A stretch of DNA of 64,000 bases. Source: Enterococcus rivorum (GTDB taxonomy: Bacteria; Bacillota; Bacilli; Lactobacillales; Enterococcaceae). Made by a program: the position numbers and the translations under genes. The stretch lies in NCBI RefSeq assembly GCF_001742285.1, contig NZ_MIEK01000034.1:62001-126000 (forward strand), given 5' to 3'. The notes below the pieces were generated by a model. It was not told the DNA's origin and searched no databases. It saw only the letters and a program-made list of their open reading frames with translations. The first letter of the stretch is position 1, and each line of letters starts with the position of its first letter. Of this stretch, positions 16,566 through 27,241 are shown piece by piece.

Positions 16566-16875
16566 ATTCTTCGATTACTTTTCGGTCTTCAGTTTTGCTT
16601 AATTTTCCTTCTCTATTAGCCAGTTCCTCTTTAATCTCATCAAGAGAAACCTCTTGCTCTACTAATAGTACTAACATATGATAGACCAAATCAGCAGTCT
16701 CATTAATTAGTTCCTGTTTATCCTCGTTCTTAGCAGCAATAACAACTTCTGTTGCTTCTTCGCCAACTTTTTTTAAAATTTTATCTATTCCCTTATCAAA
16801 TAAATAATTTGTATAAGACCCTTCTCTTGGCTCTTTCTTTCGTTCCAGAATTTCTTGATATAATGGCTCAATCAC
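16561..16875 (-). CDS. hisE: phosphoribosyl-ATP pyrophosphatase
   Basis: The 104-residue protein has the MazG-like helical core of His[21 protein letters not shown] then [19 protein letters not shown], with the acidic cluster that binds magnesium, and [11 protein letters not shown]. It hydrolyses PR-ATP to PR-AMP, step 2 of histidine synthesis. The start is a GTG at 16875 after a GGGGG site, overlapping the hisI stop by 8 nt. It is the last gene of the operon. Confidence 0.95.
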   Translation of the reverse strand: MIEPLYQEILERKKEPREGSYTNYLFDKGIDKILKKVGEEATEVVIAAKNEDKQELINETADLVYHMLVLLVEQEVSLDEIKEELANREGKLSKTEDRKVIEEL

Positions 16876-17191
16876 TTGTTTCTACCCCCTTTACAAGATT
16901 GAAAAAACAGCTATGCTTTCCTGTATGACAAGCTGGTCCAGTTTGTTCGACAGTAATTAGTAGTGTATCTTGGTCACAATCCAAGAAAATTTCTTTTACT
17001 TTTTGAATGTGTCCACTACTTTCGCCTTTATTCCAAAGAGCTTTACGAGATCTTGAGTAGAACCAAGTGGTATTAGTGGCTAGTGTTTTAGCATAGCTTT
17101 CTTCATTCATGTAAGCTAACATAAGAACTTCTTTTGTCGCTTCTTCAACAATAATAGTTGGAACTAATCCTTTAGAAAAATCCGGCTTCAT
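16868..17191 (-). CDS. hisI: phosphoribosyl-AMP cyclohydrolase
   Basis: The 107-residue protein carries the HisI signature [32 protein letters not shown], and metal-binding Cys/Asp residues in LDCDQDTLL and [12 protein letters not shown]. It opens the purine ring of PR-AMP, step 3. In many bacteria HisI and HisE are fused; here they are separate genes. It overlaps hisF by 4 nt. Confidence 0.96.
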   Translation of the reverse strand: MKPDFSKGLVPTIIVEEATKEVLMLAYMNEESYAKTLATNTTWFYSRSRKALWNKGESSGHIQKVKEIFLDCDQDTLLITVEQTGPACHTGKHSCFFNLVKGVETSD

Positions 17192-17943
17192 AAACGAACC
17201 TCCACGTCCTGCTCTTTTAAGAAATGCTTTAGTTCAGGAATTTTGACTTCACCATAGTGGAAAATACTTGCTGCTAAAGCTCCTGTCACTTCCGTCTCTT
17301 TAAATACTTCTAGAATATCTCCTGAATTTCCACAACCACCTGAGGCAATGACTGGAACTGTGACAACCTCACAAATTGCTTGATTTAAAGCTACGTCATA
17401 GCCTTTTTTAGTGCCATCAGCATCCATACTCGTCAACAAAATTTCTCCAGCTCCTAAAGCAACAGCCTCTTTCGCCCATTCCACTGCATCCAATCCGGTA
17501 TCTTCCCGACCTCCTTTGACAAAAACATGCCAAGAGTCTCCTATTCTTTTAGCATCAATAGCCACCACGATACATTGTGATCCAAATTTTTCTGCTCCCT
17601 CTTTAATAAGCTGTGGATTCACAATAGCTGCGGAATTTAATGAAATCTTATCCGCGCCTGCTTGCAGTAATTTTTTCATATCTGCAACAGAACGAATACC
17701 ACCACCAACTGTCAAAGGAATAAAAACCACGGCAGCTGTTCGTTCAACTACCTCTAGCATGGTTTCTCTCTCATCACTAGTTGCAGTAATATCTAGGAAA
17801 ACAAGCTCATCAGCGCCTTGTTCATTATAGACTTTGGCAATTTCTATAGGGTCACCAACTTCTTTCAAATCAACAAAATTTACGCCTTTTACAACTCGAC
17901 CATTGGTTACATCTAAGCAAGGAATAATTCGTTTAGTCAACAT
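17188..17943 (-). CDS. hisF: imidazole glycerol phosphate synthase, cyclase subunit
   Basis: A (beta/alpha)8 barrel protein starting [20 protein letters not shown], with catalytic Asp 11 in PCLDV and the second Asp in VVAIDAKR near residue 130. With HisH it converts PRFAR and glutamine-derived ammonia into imidazole glycerol phosphate and AICAR. I chose the ATG at 17943 with GGAGG 9 nt upstream; the TTG at 17952 touches that site. It overlaps hisA by 11 nt. Confidence 0.96.
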   Translation of the reverse strand: MLTKRIIPCLDVTNGRVVKGVNFVDLKEVGDPIEIAKVYNEQGADELVFLDITATSDERETMLEVVERTAAVVFIPLTVGGGIRSVADMKKLLQAGADKISLNSAAIVNPQLIKEGAEKFGSQCIVVAIDAKRIGDSWHVFVKGGREDTGLDAVEWAKEAVALGAGEILLTSMDADGTKKGYDVALNQAICEVVTVPVIASGGCGNSGDILEVFKETEVTGALAASIFHYGEVKIPELKHFLKEQDVEVRL

Positions 17944-18658
17944 AGTCTTCAACCTCCAACATATCCGCTAATGTGATCGCCCCGTTATAAAATGCCTTGC
18001 CTACAATCGTTCCGTGAACACCAATTTTTGCTAATTCTACTAAGTCTGCTTTATCGCTAACACCGCCTGAGGCAATAATTTGAACATTAGGTACAACATC
18101 CATCAACTTTTTGTAATGGTCAAAAGAAGGACCTTCCAGCGTTCCGTCTTTTGCGATATCTGTATAAATAATTGTTTTTACTCCAATAGTCTCCATTTCT
18201 TTTGCCATCTGAAGATAATCTGTTTCGCTAACGTCTAACCAACCGCTCACAGCTACTTTACCATTTTTCGCATCAATTCCTACAGCGATTTTTTCTCCAT
18301 AACGTGTAACAGATTCTTTTACTAGCTCTGGATTACTCAACGCTGCTGAACCAATGATTACACGATCAATGCCCAATTCAAGGTATTGTTCAATCTGTTC
18401 CATTGAGCGGATTCCTCCACCAACTTCAATTTTCAAGCCCGTTGCTGCTTTCATTTTTTCAATTAAACTAGCATTTTCTGTTTTTCCAGTCAACGCACCA
18501 TCTAAATCTACGACATGAATCATTTGAATCCTAGCATCTTTAAACTCTTTGGCTTGAGCAATTGGGTTGGGATTGACAATTGTTTTTTGTAAAAAATCTC
18601 CTTGAACTAAACGAACAGCTTTACCTTCACGAATATCAATTGCTGGTAATATCTGCAT
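17933..18658 (-). CDS. hisA: ProFAR isomerase
   Basis: The 241-residue barrel begins [20 protein letters not shown] with the catalytic Asp in PAIDI, and has the second Asp region in [15 protein letters not shown]. It isomerises ProFAR to PRFAR. GGAGG lies 8 nt before the ATG. It overlaps hisH by 23 nt, so the two are almost certainly coupled. Confidence 0.96.
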   Translation of the reverse strand: MQILPAIDIREGKAVRLVQGDFLQKTIVNPNPIAQAKEFKDARIQMIHVVDLDGALTGKTENASLIEKMKAATGLKIEVGGGIRSMEQIEQYLELGIDRVIIGSAALSNPELVKESVTRYGEKIAVGIDAKNGKVAVSGWLDVSETDYLQMAKEMETIGVKTIIYTDIAKDGTLEGPSFDHYKKLMDVVPNVQIIASGGVSDKADLVELAKIGVHGTIVGKAFYNGAITLADMLEVEDYVD

Positions 18659-19262
18659 TTTTTACAACCTCCTTAAATGCTTGTAAAATTTCTAAACCGA
18701 CGGCACTACTTTTTTCGGGATGAAATTGAGTTCCCAAAATATTGTTTTTTGAAATCATCGCTGGAATTTTAATGGAATACTGACTCATTGCATCAATAGC
18801 TTCCCAACTACAATCCGTAAAATAAGAATGGACAAAATAGACATATTTTCCATTTAAACCTTTTGATAAAGCGGTCTCTCGCGTCACAATTAATTCATTC
18901 CACCCCATATGAGGAACAGGAAACATTTTATCTACAGGGAGAGGTTCACAAATCCCTTCAATTAGCCCCAAACCTTCTGTAAAACCATTCTCAAGACTTC
19001 CTTCTAATAGTAGTTGCATACCTAAACAAACCCCTAAAATTGGCTTACCATTTTTGGCTAATTCTTGAATTAACGGTACCAAGTCTCTTTTATGAAGCTC
19101 TTCCATCGCAACTGAAAATGCACCTACTCCTGGTAAAATCAAACCATCAGCCTGTCTAATCTCTTCATGATTTGCCGAAATTTTATTTTCAAGCCCAACA
19201 AAATTTAACGCTTTTTGTACATTTCTAGTATTTCCTGTGTCATAGTCAATGATTACAATCAT
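18636..19262 (-). CDS. hisH: imidazole glycerol phosphate synthase, glutaminase subunit
   Basis: A class I glutamine amidotransferase: oxyanion segment LILPGVGAFSVAME, nucleophile Cys 79 in ILGVCLGMQLLLEGS, and the His-Glu pair in QFHPEKSS. It supplies ammonia to HisF. It is directly adjacent to hisB with no gap, and has its own AAAGGA site. Confidence 0.96.
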   Translation of the reverse strand: MIVIIDYDTGNTRNVQKALNFVGLENKISANHEEIRQADGLILPGVGAFSVAMEELHKRDLVPLIQELAKNGKPILGVCLGMQLLLEGSLENGFTEGLGLIEGICEPLPVDKMFPVPHMGWNELIVTRETALSKGLNGKYVYFVHSYFTDCSWEAIDAMSQYSIKIPAMISKNNILGTQFHPEKSSAVGLEILQAFKEVVKNADITSN

Positions 19263-19847
19263 TTATAGGATTCCTTTCGTGGAATTGATTCCCTGAATCT
19301 CTGGATTTTCTGTAATTGCTTCTCTTAAAGCCCGTCCTGTTGCTTTGAAAAGAGCTTCAATCTTATGATGCGTATTTTTCCCATGAAGAATTTTTAAATG
19401 TAAATTCATTTTAGTGTTAAACGCCAAGGCTTGGAAAAACTCTTCTGTTAATTCAGTATCGAAAGCACCTAATTTGGGGTTATCAAACGCTGCATCAAAA
19501 ACTAAAAATGAACGACCACTAAGATCTAAAGAAGCCATTCCTAAAGACTCATCCATCGGTACAAAACTAGTTCCATAACGATTAATTCCTTTTTTATCTC
19601 CTAAAGCTTCCACAATACATTGTCCTAAAACAATTCCCACATCTTCTACAGTGTGATGACTATCAACCTCTAAATCGCCGTCTACTTTCACTTCTAAAGA
19701 GATTCTGCTATGTCTAGCAAATAAAGTGAGCATATGATCAAAAAAGCCCACACCAGTATCAATACAGACTGGTTCTTGCTGATCTAAATTCAAAGATAGC
19801 TCAATCTTTGTTTCCGCTGTTTCACGTTTTAGCGTCGCTTTTCTCAT
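19263..19847 (-). CDS. hisB: imidazoleglycerol-phosphate dehydratase
   Basis: The 194-residue single-domain HisB has the manganese-binding motifs [10 protein letters not shown] (about residues 62-71) and [17 protein letters not shown] near the C terminus, plus the early [13 protein letters not shown]. It makes imidazole acetol phosphate. There is no fused histidinol-phosphatase domain, and no hisC or hisJ/hisK gene is in this operon, so these steps must be encoded elsewhere. Confidence 0.96.
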   Translation of the reverse strand: MRKATLKRETAETKIELSLNLDQQEPVCIDTGVGFFDHMLTLFARHSRISLEVKVDGDLEVDSHHTVEDVGIVLGQCIVEALGDKKGINRYGTSFVPMDESLGMASLDLSGRSFLVFDAAFDNPKLGAFDTELTEEFFQALAFNTKMNLHLKILHGKNTHHKIEALFKATGRALREAITENPEIQGINSTKGIL

Positions 19848-21136
19848 TTTTCTTCCTCCTCAAATCGCACATCAATTGCTCTGGCATGAGCTTCAAGTCC
19901 TTCTTTTCTCGCCAAAATAGTAATCGCTTCTTTGACTTCTTTTAACGCTTCTTTTGTATAATATGTTACTTGACTATATTTCACAAAATCATATACACCT
20001 AATGGCGAATAAAATTTAGCAGTCCCACTTGTAGGCAACACGTGATTCGTTCCTGACAAATAATCGCCAACTGGTTCAGAAGCATAGGCACCTAAGAAAA
20101 TCGAACCTGCATTTCTGATTTTGTGTAAATGACTGACAGGATCTTCCATTTGCACTTCCAAATGTTCTGGTGCAAGTCCATTCATAATATCAAACATTTC
20201 TTGCTGCGTTTCAACAACAATCAACTTTCCAAAAGCATCCATCGCTGCTTGGGCGATTTCATTTCTAGGCAATGTTTTTAGTTGTTTTGCGACTTCTGTT
20301 TCTACTTCTAGTGCTAATTTATGACTAGTTGTGACTAAAATGGCTCTTGCTAATTTATCATGTTCTGCTTGCGACAATAAATCAGCTGCGACAAAGACGG
20401 GATTTGCTTGTTCATCAGCCAAAATACCTATTTCAGATGGTCCTGCAATCATATCAATTCCAACTAAACCAAAAACTTGTTTTTTGGCAGTGGCTACAAA
20501 AATGTTGCCAGGCCCTACAATCTTATCTACTTTAGGAATGCTCTCTGTACCATAAGCTAAGGCCGCAACTGCTTGGGCCCCACCAATTTGATACACAGCG
20601 TCAACTTCTGCAATTTTAGCAGCAGCTAAAATTACATCTGGAATTCCTGCCTTTGATGGAGGTGTAACCATGATTACTTCTTTTACTCCAGCAATTTTAG
20701 CTGGCAAAACATTCATTAAAACAGACGAAGGATACGCCGCTGTTCCTCCTGGGACATAAACCCCTACTCTTTCTAAAGGTAATACTCGTTGTCCTCGAAA
20801 AACACCATTTTTTTCATGGTCCATAAAATCATATTGCTTTTGTTTTTGATGATAACTAAGAATATTTTTTTTAGCTACTTCTAACGCTCTTATGACTTCT
20901 GGCTCAACGCGACGATAACCTTCCTCAATTTCCTCTTTTGAGAGCTTAAAATTTTCCAATTGAACCTTATCAAAATTCTCTGTAAACTGGCGGAGGGCTT
21001 GATCGCCATTTACATTCACTTGTTGAATGATCTCTCGAACTTGTTGCTCTATTTGCTGATTTTCTTCGTTAGTATTTCGCTGTGCCTGTTTCAGTTCACT
21101 TAGTATATCTATTAGGTTACCTGTTAACCACTTCAA
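19844..21136 (-). CDS. hisD: histidinol dehydrogenase
   Basis: The 430-residue protein has the HisD hallmarks [47 protein letters not shown] and the C-terminal [20 protein letters not shown] with zinc ligands. It performs the last two oxidations to histidine. The start codon is a TTG at 21136, 8 nt after GGAGGG; it overlaps the hisG stop by 4 nt. Confidence 0.96.
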   Translation of the reverse strand: MKWLTGNLIDILSELKQAQRNTNEENQQIEQQVREIIQQVNVNGDQALRQFTENFDKVQLENFKLSKEEIEEGYRRVEPEVIRALEVAKKNILSYHQKQKQYDFMDHEKNGVFRGQRVLPLERVGVYVPGGTAAYPSSVLMNVLPAKIAGVKEVIMVTPPSKAGIPDVILAAAKIAEVDAVYQIGGAQAVAALAYGTESIPKVDKIVGPGNIFVATAKKQVFGLVGIDMIAGPSEIGILADEQANPVFVAADLLSQAEHDKLARAILVTTSHKLALEVETEVAKQLKTLPRNEIAQAAMDAFGKLIVVETQQEMFDIMNGLAPEHLEVQMEDPVSHLHKIRNAGSIFLGAYASEPVGDYLSGTNHVLPTSGTAKFYSPLGVYDFVKYSQVTYYTKEALKEVKEAITILARKEGLEAHARAIDVRFEEEEK

Positions 21137-21774
21137 TTGTCATTCCCTCCTTCTATCACTGGTTCTAGTTGATCGAACAATTGAAAAATTTCACTTCTTT
21201 TTCGTTTTAGTGCTGCTTTATTAACAATTAATCGAGCTGAAATCAAACAAATATCTTCAAAAATTTCTAAGCCATTTTCCTTTAACGTTGTTCCTGTTTC
21301 GACGATATCTACAATCGCATCGGCCAAACCCAAAACAGGAGCAATTTCTACCGATCCTTCGATTTTAATGATTTCCACATCTTCTCCTTTTTCGCGAAAA
21401 TAATCCGAAGCAATTGTAGGATACTTCGTAGCAATTCTTTTTCTTTTATGATCGTTGGGTTCATAGCTTGGAATAGAAGCCACTGAGAATTTACATTTTC
21501 CAATGCCTAAATCTAGCATCTCGTAATACCCATGAGGATGTTCAACCAAAACATCTTTTCCCACAATTCCGATGTCTGCCACTCCATGTCGGACATAAGT
21601 TGTGACATCAGCAGCTTTTACCAATAAAAATTTGAATCGTTGATCTGGACTAGTGAAGATTAATTTCCGCTGTTTTTCTTGCATAAAAGAACAATTAATT
21701 CCAGCCTTTTCAAACAAAAAAAGTGTTTGTTGTTCTAGTCTTCCTTTTGTTAAAGCAATCGTTAAACAGGCCAT
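21133..21774 (-). CDS. hisG: ATP phosphoribosyltransferase, short-form catalytic subunit
   Basis: At 213 residues this is the short HisG, which lacks the C-terminal regulatory ACT-like domain and needs HisZ. Typical segments are [33 protein letters not shown] and the PRPP loop [20 protein letters not shown]. It commits ATP and PRPP to histidine synthesis. It overlaps hisZ by 13 nt, which suits a fixed HisG:HisZ ratio. Confidence 0.96.
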   Translation of the reverse strand: MACLTIALTKGRLEQQTLFLFEKAGINCSFMQEKQRKLIFTSPDQRFKFLLVKAADVTTYVRHGVADIGIVGKDVLVEHPHGYYEMLDLGIGKCKFSVASIPSYEPNDHKRKRIATKYPTIASDYFREKGEDVEIIKIEGSVEIAPVLGLADAIVDIVETGTTLKENGLEIFEDICLISARLIVNKAALKRKRSEIFQLFDQLEPVIEGGNDN

Positions 21775-22961
21775 TCTTCTTCACCTACTTTTATCGTTTT
21801 TATACCCGCTTTTGTCACTTCTAGTATTTGCTTGTACTGCCATTTTTTTCCATACGTAACTGCTTCTTCCAACGTATCAAATAAAGAAAGTTGATACGTT
21901 GGTTCTTCTTTGACTATTTTTTCCATTTTATTTATTTGGTCAATGCTTCCATGCACAAGTGTTGTGGTTTGTTTCAAAGGTGCTAACGTGTTTAACTGGT
22001 ATTGCAATGCTACTAAAATATCTAAATTAATTCCTAATCCTACAGCTGGAATTGGCTCCACTCCAAATTGTTCTACTAAAGAATCGTAGCGTCCTCCTCT
22101 TAAAAAAATTTCAGGAATTAAATCAGCATAGCCACTAAATAGAACTCCTGTGTAGTAATCCATCAAAGCAACTAACCCTAAATCAACAGTTAGTGAAATC
22201 TTTGGATAAACTTCTTGAATACATATCATCAACTCTTCCAACTCTGTCACAGTCCGCAATATTTCAGATTCTTGTGGAAGTAATTCATAAGCAATTGAGA
22301 AAACTTCCCTCGGAGAACCAAAAAGTCTTGGCATTGCACAAATAAATGAATCCAATTCACTACTATATTTAGACGTAAATTTTTGTAAATCACTTACATT
22401 TTTGTTGTAAAAATAGGATTGCAATTCCTTTGCTTCTTTTTTAGATAACTTCAAAAAAGCAACAATTTGTCTGAAAATCTGAGCATGACCTAGCTCAAAA
22501 TGAAAATTAGGAATTTTTAGTTCTTCTAAAATTTCTACAGCACAAGATAAACATTCTATCTCAGCTTTTATCGAAGAATAACTAATTAATTCAATCCCTG
22601 CTTGCGTCAATTCATTTTGTTCCCCTAACATTTCATCATTTAAGCGAAAGACCTTGCCACTATATGAAAGCTTTAAAGGTGGTTGAATTCCCGTTGTCGC
22701 AAGCACTCGTCCAATTGGCATTGTCATATCGGGTCGTAATACCATAAGTCGACCTTGCTTATCAAAAAATCGATAAAAATCTTTTTCATCTTTTTCTTGC
22801 TGCTTAAAAACAGCTTCAAATTCAATACTTGGTGTATCAATTCTTTGGTATCCTCGTTGAGTCAAAATAGTATTCACTTGTTTTTCTACTTGATAACTAC
22901 CATTGGCTTCACGAAAAAGCTTATCTTTCGTTCCAGATGGTAAACTTCGATTCCAGTTCAT
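21762..22961 (-). CDS. hisZ: ATP phosphoribosyltransferase regulatory subunit
   Basis: The 399-residue protein resembles the catalytic core of histidyl-tRNA synthetase ([44 protein letters not shown]-like [15 protein letters not shown]) but lacks the anticodon-binding domain, as HisZ does. With the short HisG it forms the feedback-regulated complex. It is the first gene of the operon, with AAAGGAG 9 nt before the ATG, right after the T-box leader. Confidence 0.94.
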   Translation of the reverse strand: MNWNRSLPSGTKDKLFREANGSYQVEKQVNTILTQRGYQRIDTPSIEFEAVFKQQEKDEKDFYRFFDKQGRLMVLRPDMTMPIGRVLATTGIQPPLKLSYSGKVFRLNDEMLGEQNELTQAGIELISYSSIKAEIECLSCAVEILEELKIPNFHFELGHAQIFRQIVAFLKLSKKEAKELQSYFYNKNVSDLQKFTSKYSSELDSFICAMPRLFGSPREVFSIAYELLPQESEILRTVTELEELMICIQEVYPKISLTVDLGLVALMDYYTGVLFSGYADLIPEIFLRGGRYDSLVEQFGVEPIPAVGLGINLDILVALQYQLNTLAPLKQTTTLVHGSIDQINKMEKIVKEEPTYQLSLFDTLEEAVTYGKKWQYKQILEVTKAGIKTIKVGEEEWPV

Positions 22962-22992
22962 CTAGCCACTCCTTTATTCTTTTAATCAATGC

Positions 22993-23307
22993 AAAAAGTC
23001 CTCTTGGCAAATAAGCCAAGAGGACGAGAATTATTTTCACGTGGTCCCACCTCAGATTTACTTTTACTTCACAGCAAAAGACTCTGTTAGTCAAAAAGAC
23101 TACAAGTTATAACGGGCTCAACCGATTTTTCTTAACTATGTAGAAAAATGGAACCACTACTTCTACAAAAAGACAGCTGGGAAAAACTACTTACAGGTTT
23201 GTTCAGTGAAGACCTATTATTTCCTCTCACCAACCGGAAACTCTCTAAAATAGATTTATTCACTTACTATTCTGATCATCGTAATTTCATTTTATTCTCA
23301 TTTATTT
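22993..23307 (-). promoter_or_regulatory. T-box leader of the his operon, predicted His specifier
   Basis: On the minus strand the leader has a stem I region with the GGTTGGTG and AGAGAG elements (about 23228-23246), a CAC triplet at 23208-23206 in the expected specifier position, and the T-box sequence GAGGTGGGACCACGTG (23056-23038). It ends in a strong terminator: GTCCTCTTGGC (23015-23025) pairs with GCCAAGAGGAC (22998-23008), followed by TTTTT. Uncharged tRNA-His would stabilise the antiterminator and allow his expression. The T-box is nonstandard (TGGGACCAC in place of TGGNACCGC) but recognisable. Confidence 0.9.
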
Positions 23308-23313
23308 TTAAAC

Positions 23314-23342
23314 ACTTTATCATGAAAACTAAAAAAGGTCAA
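23314..23342 (-). promoter_or_regulatory. promoter of the his operon
   Basis: The minus strand has TTGACC (23337-23342), a 17-nt spacer and TAAAGT (23314-23319) with a TG one base upstream of the -10. It places the start of transcription just before the T-box stem I. Confidence 0.75.
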
Positions 23343-23439
23343 CTGTTTTTTTAGCTAAAAAGTTTCTAAAACTTTTTACTTGGGGTATTTAATTTGAAAA
23401 GATAGCAGAACAGGAAATGTTTTTTCCGAAGCTAACTAT

Positions 23440-23445
23440 TATAAT
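23440..23445 (+). promoter_or_regulatory. probable -10 element of the AraC-kinase fusion gene
   Basis: A perfect TATAAT lies 27 nt before the ATG at 23472. No convincing -35 is seen 16-18 nt upstream. Confidence 0.4.
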
Positions 23446-23471
23446 AGACATATCGATTGGAGGAATGTCCC

Positions 23472-24782
23472 ATGACAAAACGAATCATTTATCAAACTAC
23501 CTCTTATATTGAAGAGCATCTAAAAACAGAACTTTCCCATGAAGAATTAGCTAACCAAGCAGGCTACTCTCTTTACTATTTTTATCGCCTTTTTTCTTTT
23601 ATAACTAACAAGTCGCTTTCTTCTTACATCCTAGAAAGAAAATTAAAATATATCCTTTCCGAGATATCTATAGGAAAAAGTGCTGTAGATGCTGCACTTG
23701 AATATGGTTTTAATACGTATGCCGGTTTTTACAAAGCCTTTGTTAGAGAATACGGTTGCTCTCCTAAAAAATACCTCTCTATCTATGGCTTACAATCAAA
23801 AATAGCGAAACAAAAGGAGGAAATGTTTATGAAACTAAGTCACAAAGAAATTAGAAGCTTACTACAACATTGGCCGTTAGATTCATCTGTAAAAATAAGT
23901 GATGTATCAATTATGAATGGCGAAAAAATTTCAGAAAAACGCTGGAAAATTGGCAAGGACTATTATTTAACTGTATCACCTAATCGAGCAAAAGAATTGA
24001 AATCAATTGCAGTTGCCAAAGCTTTGCTAAATCAAGGTTTTCAGGCTCCTGTTCCTATTTTAACTAAAGAGAGACAAGAGTTTTTTGAAAATGATTATCT
24101 TATTGTATTGAAACAACGGGTACTAGGCACCACGTTATCTATAGCTGATTTCTACAAAAATCAACAATCTGCCACTACTGTTGGTTATGCTCTAGCTAAA
24201 CTTCATCAAGCCTTTTTAGAACTAGAAGATCAAATTTTATGTGATCCATCTAATCTATTTTCTCTAGTTAGTCAATGGGCTTTACCTAATGTAAAAAAAC
24301 AGGTAATTCAATGGTCATTAAATATTCCAGAAACTTTCTTTGACGATTATCTCAGCGTATTTAAAGTTTTAGAAAAGGCATTACCTAAACAAATGATTCA
24401 TCGAGATCCTAATCCAGAAAATATTTTGTTTTTTGATGATTCAGTAAACGGTTTTATTGATTTTGATTTAGTAGAAAAAAATATTCGTCTTTTTGATCCT
24501 TGTTATTGCGCTACTGCTATTTTAAGTGGAACAAAAAAAGAAAAGTATGATGAATGGTTCCAAATTTTAGAAAACATTTTGCTTGGTTATGATAAAGAAA
24601 ACAGGCTTTCCCCTGAGGAAAAACAAGCCATCTTTTATGTCATCTGTTCAATTCAAATGATTTGTGTCGCATACTTTGCTGAGAATGACGAACCTAATTT
24701 TAAATACCTAGCACAAACAAATCGGCAGATGCTTGAATTTATTGTTCAAAATAAAGAAAGAATATCAAAAATAGTTGTTTAG
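23472..24782 (+). CDS. fusion of AraC-type HTH domain and APH-like phosphotransferase
   Basis: Residues 1-95 form an AraC/XylS two-helix-turn-helix domain (LSHEELANQAGYSLYYFYRL; then SAVDAALEYGFNTYAGFYKA and the family ending GCSPKKY). After a linker with a Met-rich start (QKEEMFMKLSHKEI), residues 150-430 form a choline/aminoglycoside kinase-like domain with the catalytic loop IHRDPNPENILF and the metal-binding GFIDFDLV, plus DPCYCATAIL after it. All key kinase residues (HxD, N, DxD) are present. The true start is the ATG at 23472 with GGAGG 8 nt upstream; the TTG at 23457 lies in that site. It is monocistronic and divergent from the his operon. Substrate and targets are unknown; it could sense or modify a small amine. 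Confidence 0.82.
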   Translation: MTKRIIYQTTSYIEEHLKTELSHEELANQAGYSLYYFYRLFSFITNKSLSSYILERKLKYILSEISIGKSAVDAALEYGFNTYAGFYKAFVREYGCSPKKYLSIYGLQSKIAKQKEEMFMKLSHKEIRSLLQHWPLDSSVKISDVSIMNGEKISEKRWKIGKDYYLTVSPNRAKELKSIAVAKALLNQGFQAPVPILTKERQEFFENDYLIVLKQRVLGTTLSIADFYKNQQSATTVGYALAKLHQAFLELEDQILCDPSNLFSLVSQWALPNVKKQVIQWSLNIPETFFDDYLSVFKVLEKALPKQMIHRDPNPENILFFDDSVNGFIDFDLVEKNIRLFDPCYCATAILSGTKKEKYDEWFQILENILLGYDKENRLSPEEKQAIFYVICSIQMICVAYFAENDEPNFKYLAQTNRQMLEFIVQNKERISKIVV

Positions 24783-24914
24783 AAAAAGAAAAGGGGTTAA
24801 AAAAATTTACTTGTAGATATCCAAATAAGAACCTTATGTTTACAATTCAATTTTAAGTAAAAGCTAGCTATCTCTGAAGATTACTGTCCAACTAATTTTT
24901 CATTCTTCAATCCC

Positions 24915-24955
24915 AACATCAAAAAGGCTATTCGCTATTTTTTGATGTTCTTTTA
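24915..24955 (+). terminator. terminator downstream of the fusion gene
   Basis: AACATCAAAAA (24915-24925) pairs with TTTTTTGATGTT, followed by CTTTTAATTG. It lies about 130 nt after the stop. Confidence 0.6.
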
Positions 24956-25230
24956 ATTGATTAACTTATTTTTTCTATGCTAGTAAAAAAAACAGACCTT
25001 TTCTCTCTTAATTAATTACAACCTCCTTATCAAATTTTTTAGATTATCTGATAACAAAACCAACATTTTCAAAATATTTGACTGTTTTTCTATACATATG
25101 CTTTTTTTGAGAAACAGACAAAAATAATGATTAGTTTAGTTTTATCCTTTAGAAAAAGGCTGCTGTTGCTCATCGCTATGCTGACACCAATAGGAAAAAA
25201 GGAAATCTTGTTTTGACAGTTACTTGACTA
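24956..25230. other. AT-rich intergenic stretch, nothing recognised
   Basis: No convincing ORF, RNA gene or repeat was seen in these 275 nt between the fusion-gene terminator and the inverted repeat next to glpK. An AACCTCCTT near 25020 is a minus-strand AAGGAGG, but no frame with a start follows it. Confidence 0.4.
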
Positions 25231-25334
25231 AAAAAGACTTCCAATTATTAGCTTTTATACCGATCCCATAAAGTTAGACTTGAAAATCTACCCTTTTGAG
25301 ATCAATAAATAGTAACTAATTTGGAAGTCTTTTT
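25231..25334 (-). terminator. long-range inverted repeat after glpK, terminator or small RNA
   Basis: AAAAAGACTTCCAA (25231-25244) and TTGGAAGTCTTTTT (25321-25334) are a perfect 14-bp inverted repeat, extended imperfectly inward. The 76-nt interior contains a nested TAGA/TCTA hairpin. On the minus strand the outer stem is followed by TTTTTTAGTC, so it could end the glpK transcript. Confidence 0.5.
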
Positions 25335-25337
25335 CTC

Positions 25338-26843
<1,506 letters not shown>

Positions 26844-26868
26844 TTATTTCCCTCACCTTATTTTTTTA

Positions 26869-26884
26869 GTAAGATATATCTTAC
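26869..26884. promoter_or_regulatory. perfect 16-bp palindrome in the glpK leader
   Basis: GTAAGATATATCTTAC is a perfect palindrome 26 bp before the glpK start and about 55-70 nt after the predicted transcription start. Size and symmetry suit a dimeric repressor operator; the protein is unknown. Confidence 0.45.
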
Positions 26885-26943
26885 ATCCACCTTTTTCAAG
26901 CTTTTTACACTGATAAAAAACTAGAAAATTTACTCTTCAAAAC

Positions 26944-26972
26944 ATTATATCAATTTCTGGATAACTAGTAAA
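26944..26972 (-). promoter_or_regulatory. promoter of glpK
   Basis: The minus strand has TTTACT (26967-26972), a 17-nt spacer and TATAAT (26944-26949), with a TG one base before the -10. Confidence 0.65.
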
Positions 26973-27089
26973 AAGCATTTTCAAAATAAGGTCATTCTGA
27001 TTACTAACTATCAAAAAACGTCTTCTAATGATATTCTAATCATTTTTCTTAAAATATAAATAATTTTGACTATTTAAACTGAACAAAAA

Positions 27090-27104
27090 AGGAAAACGCT
27101 ACCA
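27090..27104. promoter_or_regulatory. possible CcpA cre site
   Basis: AGGAAAACGCTACCA matches the cre consensus WTGNAANCGNWNNCW with one mismatch (G for T at position 2). It lies between glpK and the mntR-like gene, but about 120 bp upstream of the glpK -35, which is far for repression. Confidence 0.3.
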
Positions 27105-27241
27105 AAACTGTACATTACTCTCATTTTTACATAAAATGAAAATTACAGAAAAAAACTTTTAGATTAACATCTTATTAAATGGTCAAAAAAAGAATTTTCT
27201 GATAAACTAATTCTGATAGTTTCTTTGAAAGGATGAATAAT

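Noticed and set aside
17411-17830. 139-codon plus-strand frame inside hisF
   Set aside because: It is antisense to a well-supported gene and shows no initiation signal; its length follows from the codon use of hisF.
23148-23354. Open frame of 68 codons on the plus strand
   Set aside because: It lies entirely inside the his T-box leader and promoter, antisense to them, and has no ribosome binding site.
27090-27104. Firm assignment of a cre site to glpK
   Set aside because: One mismatch and a position far upstream of the glpK promoter; kept only as a low-confidence feature.
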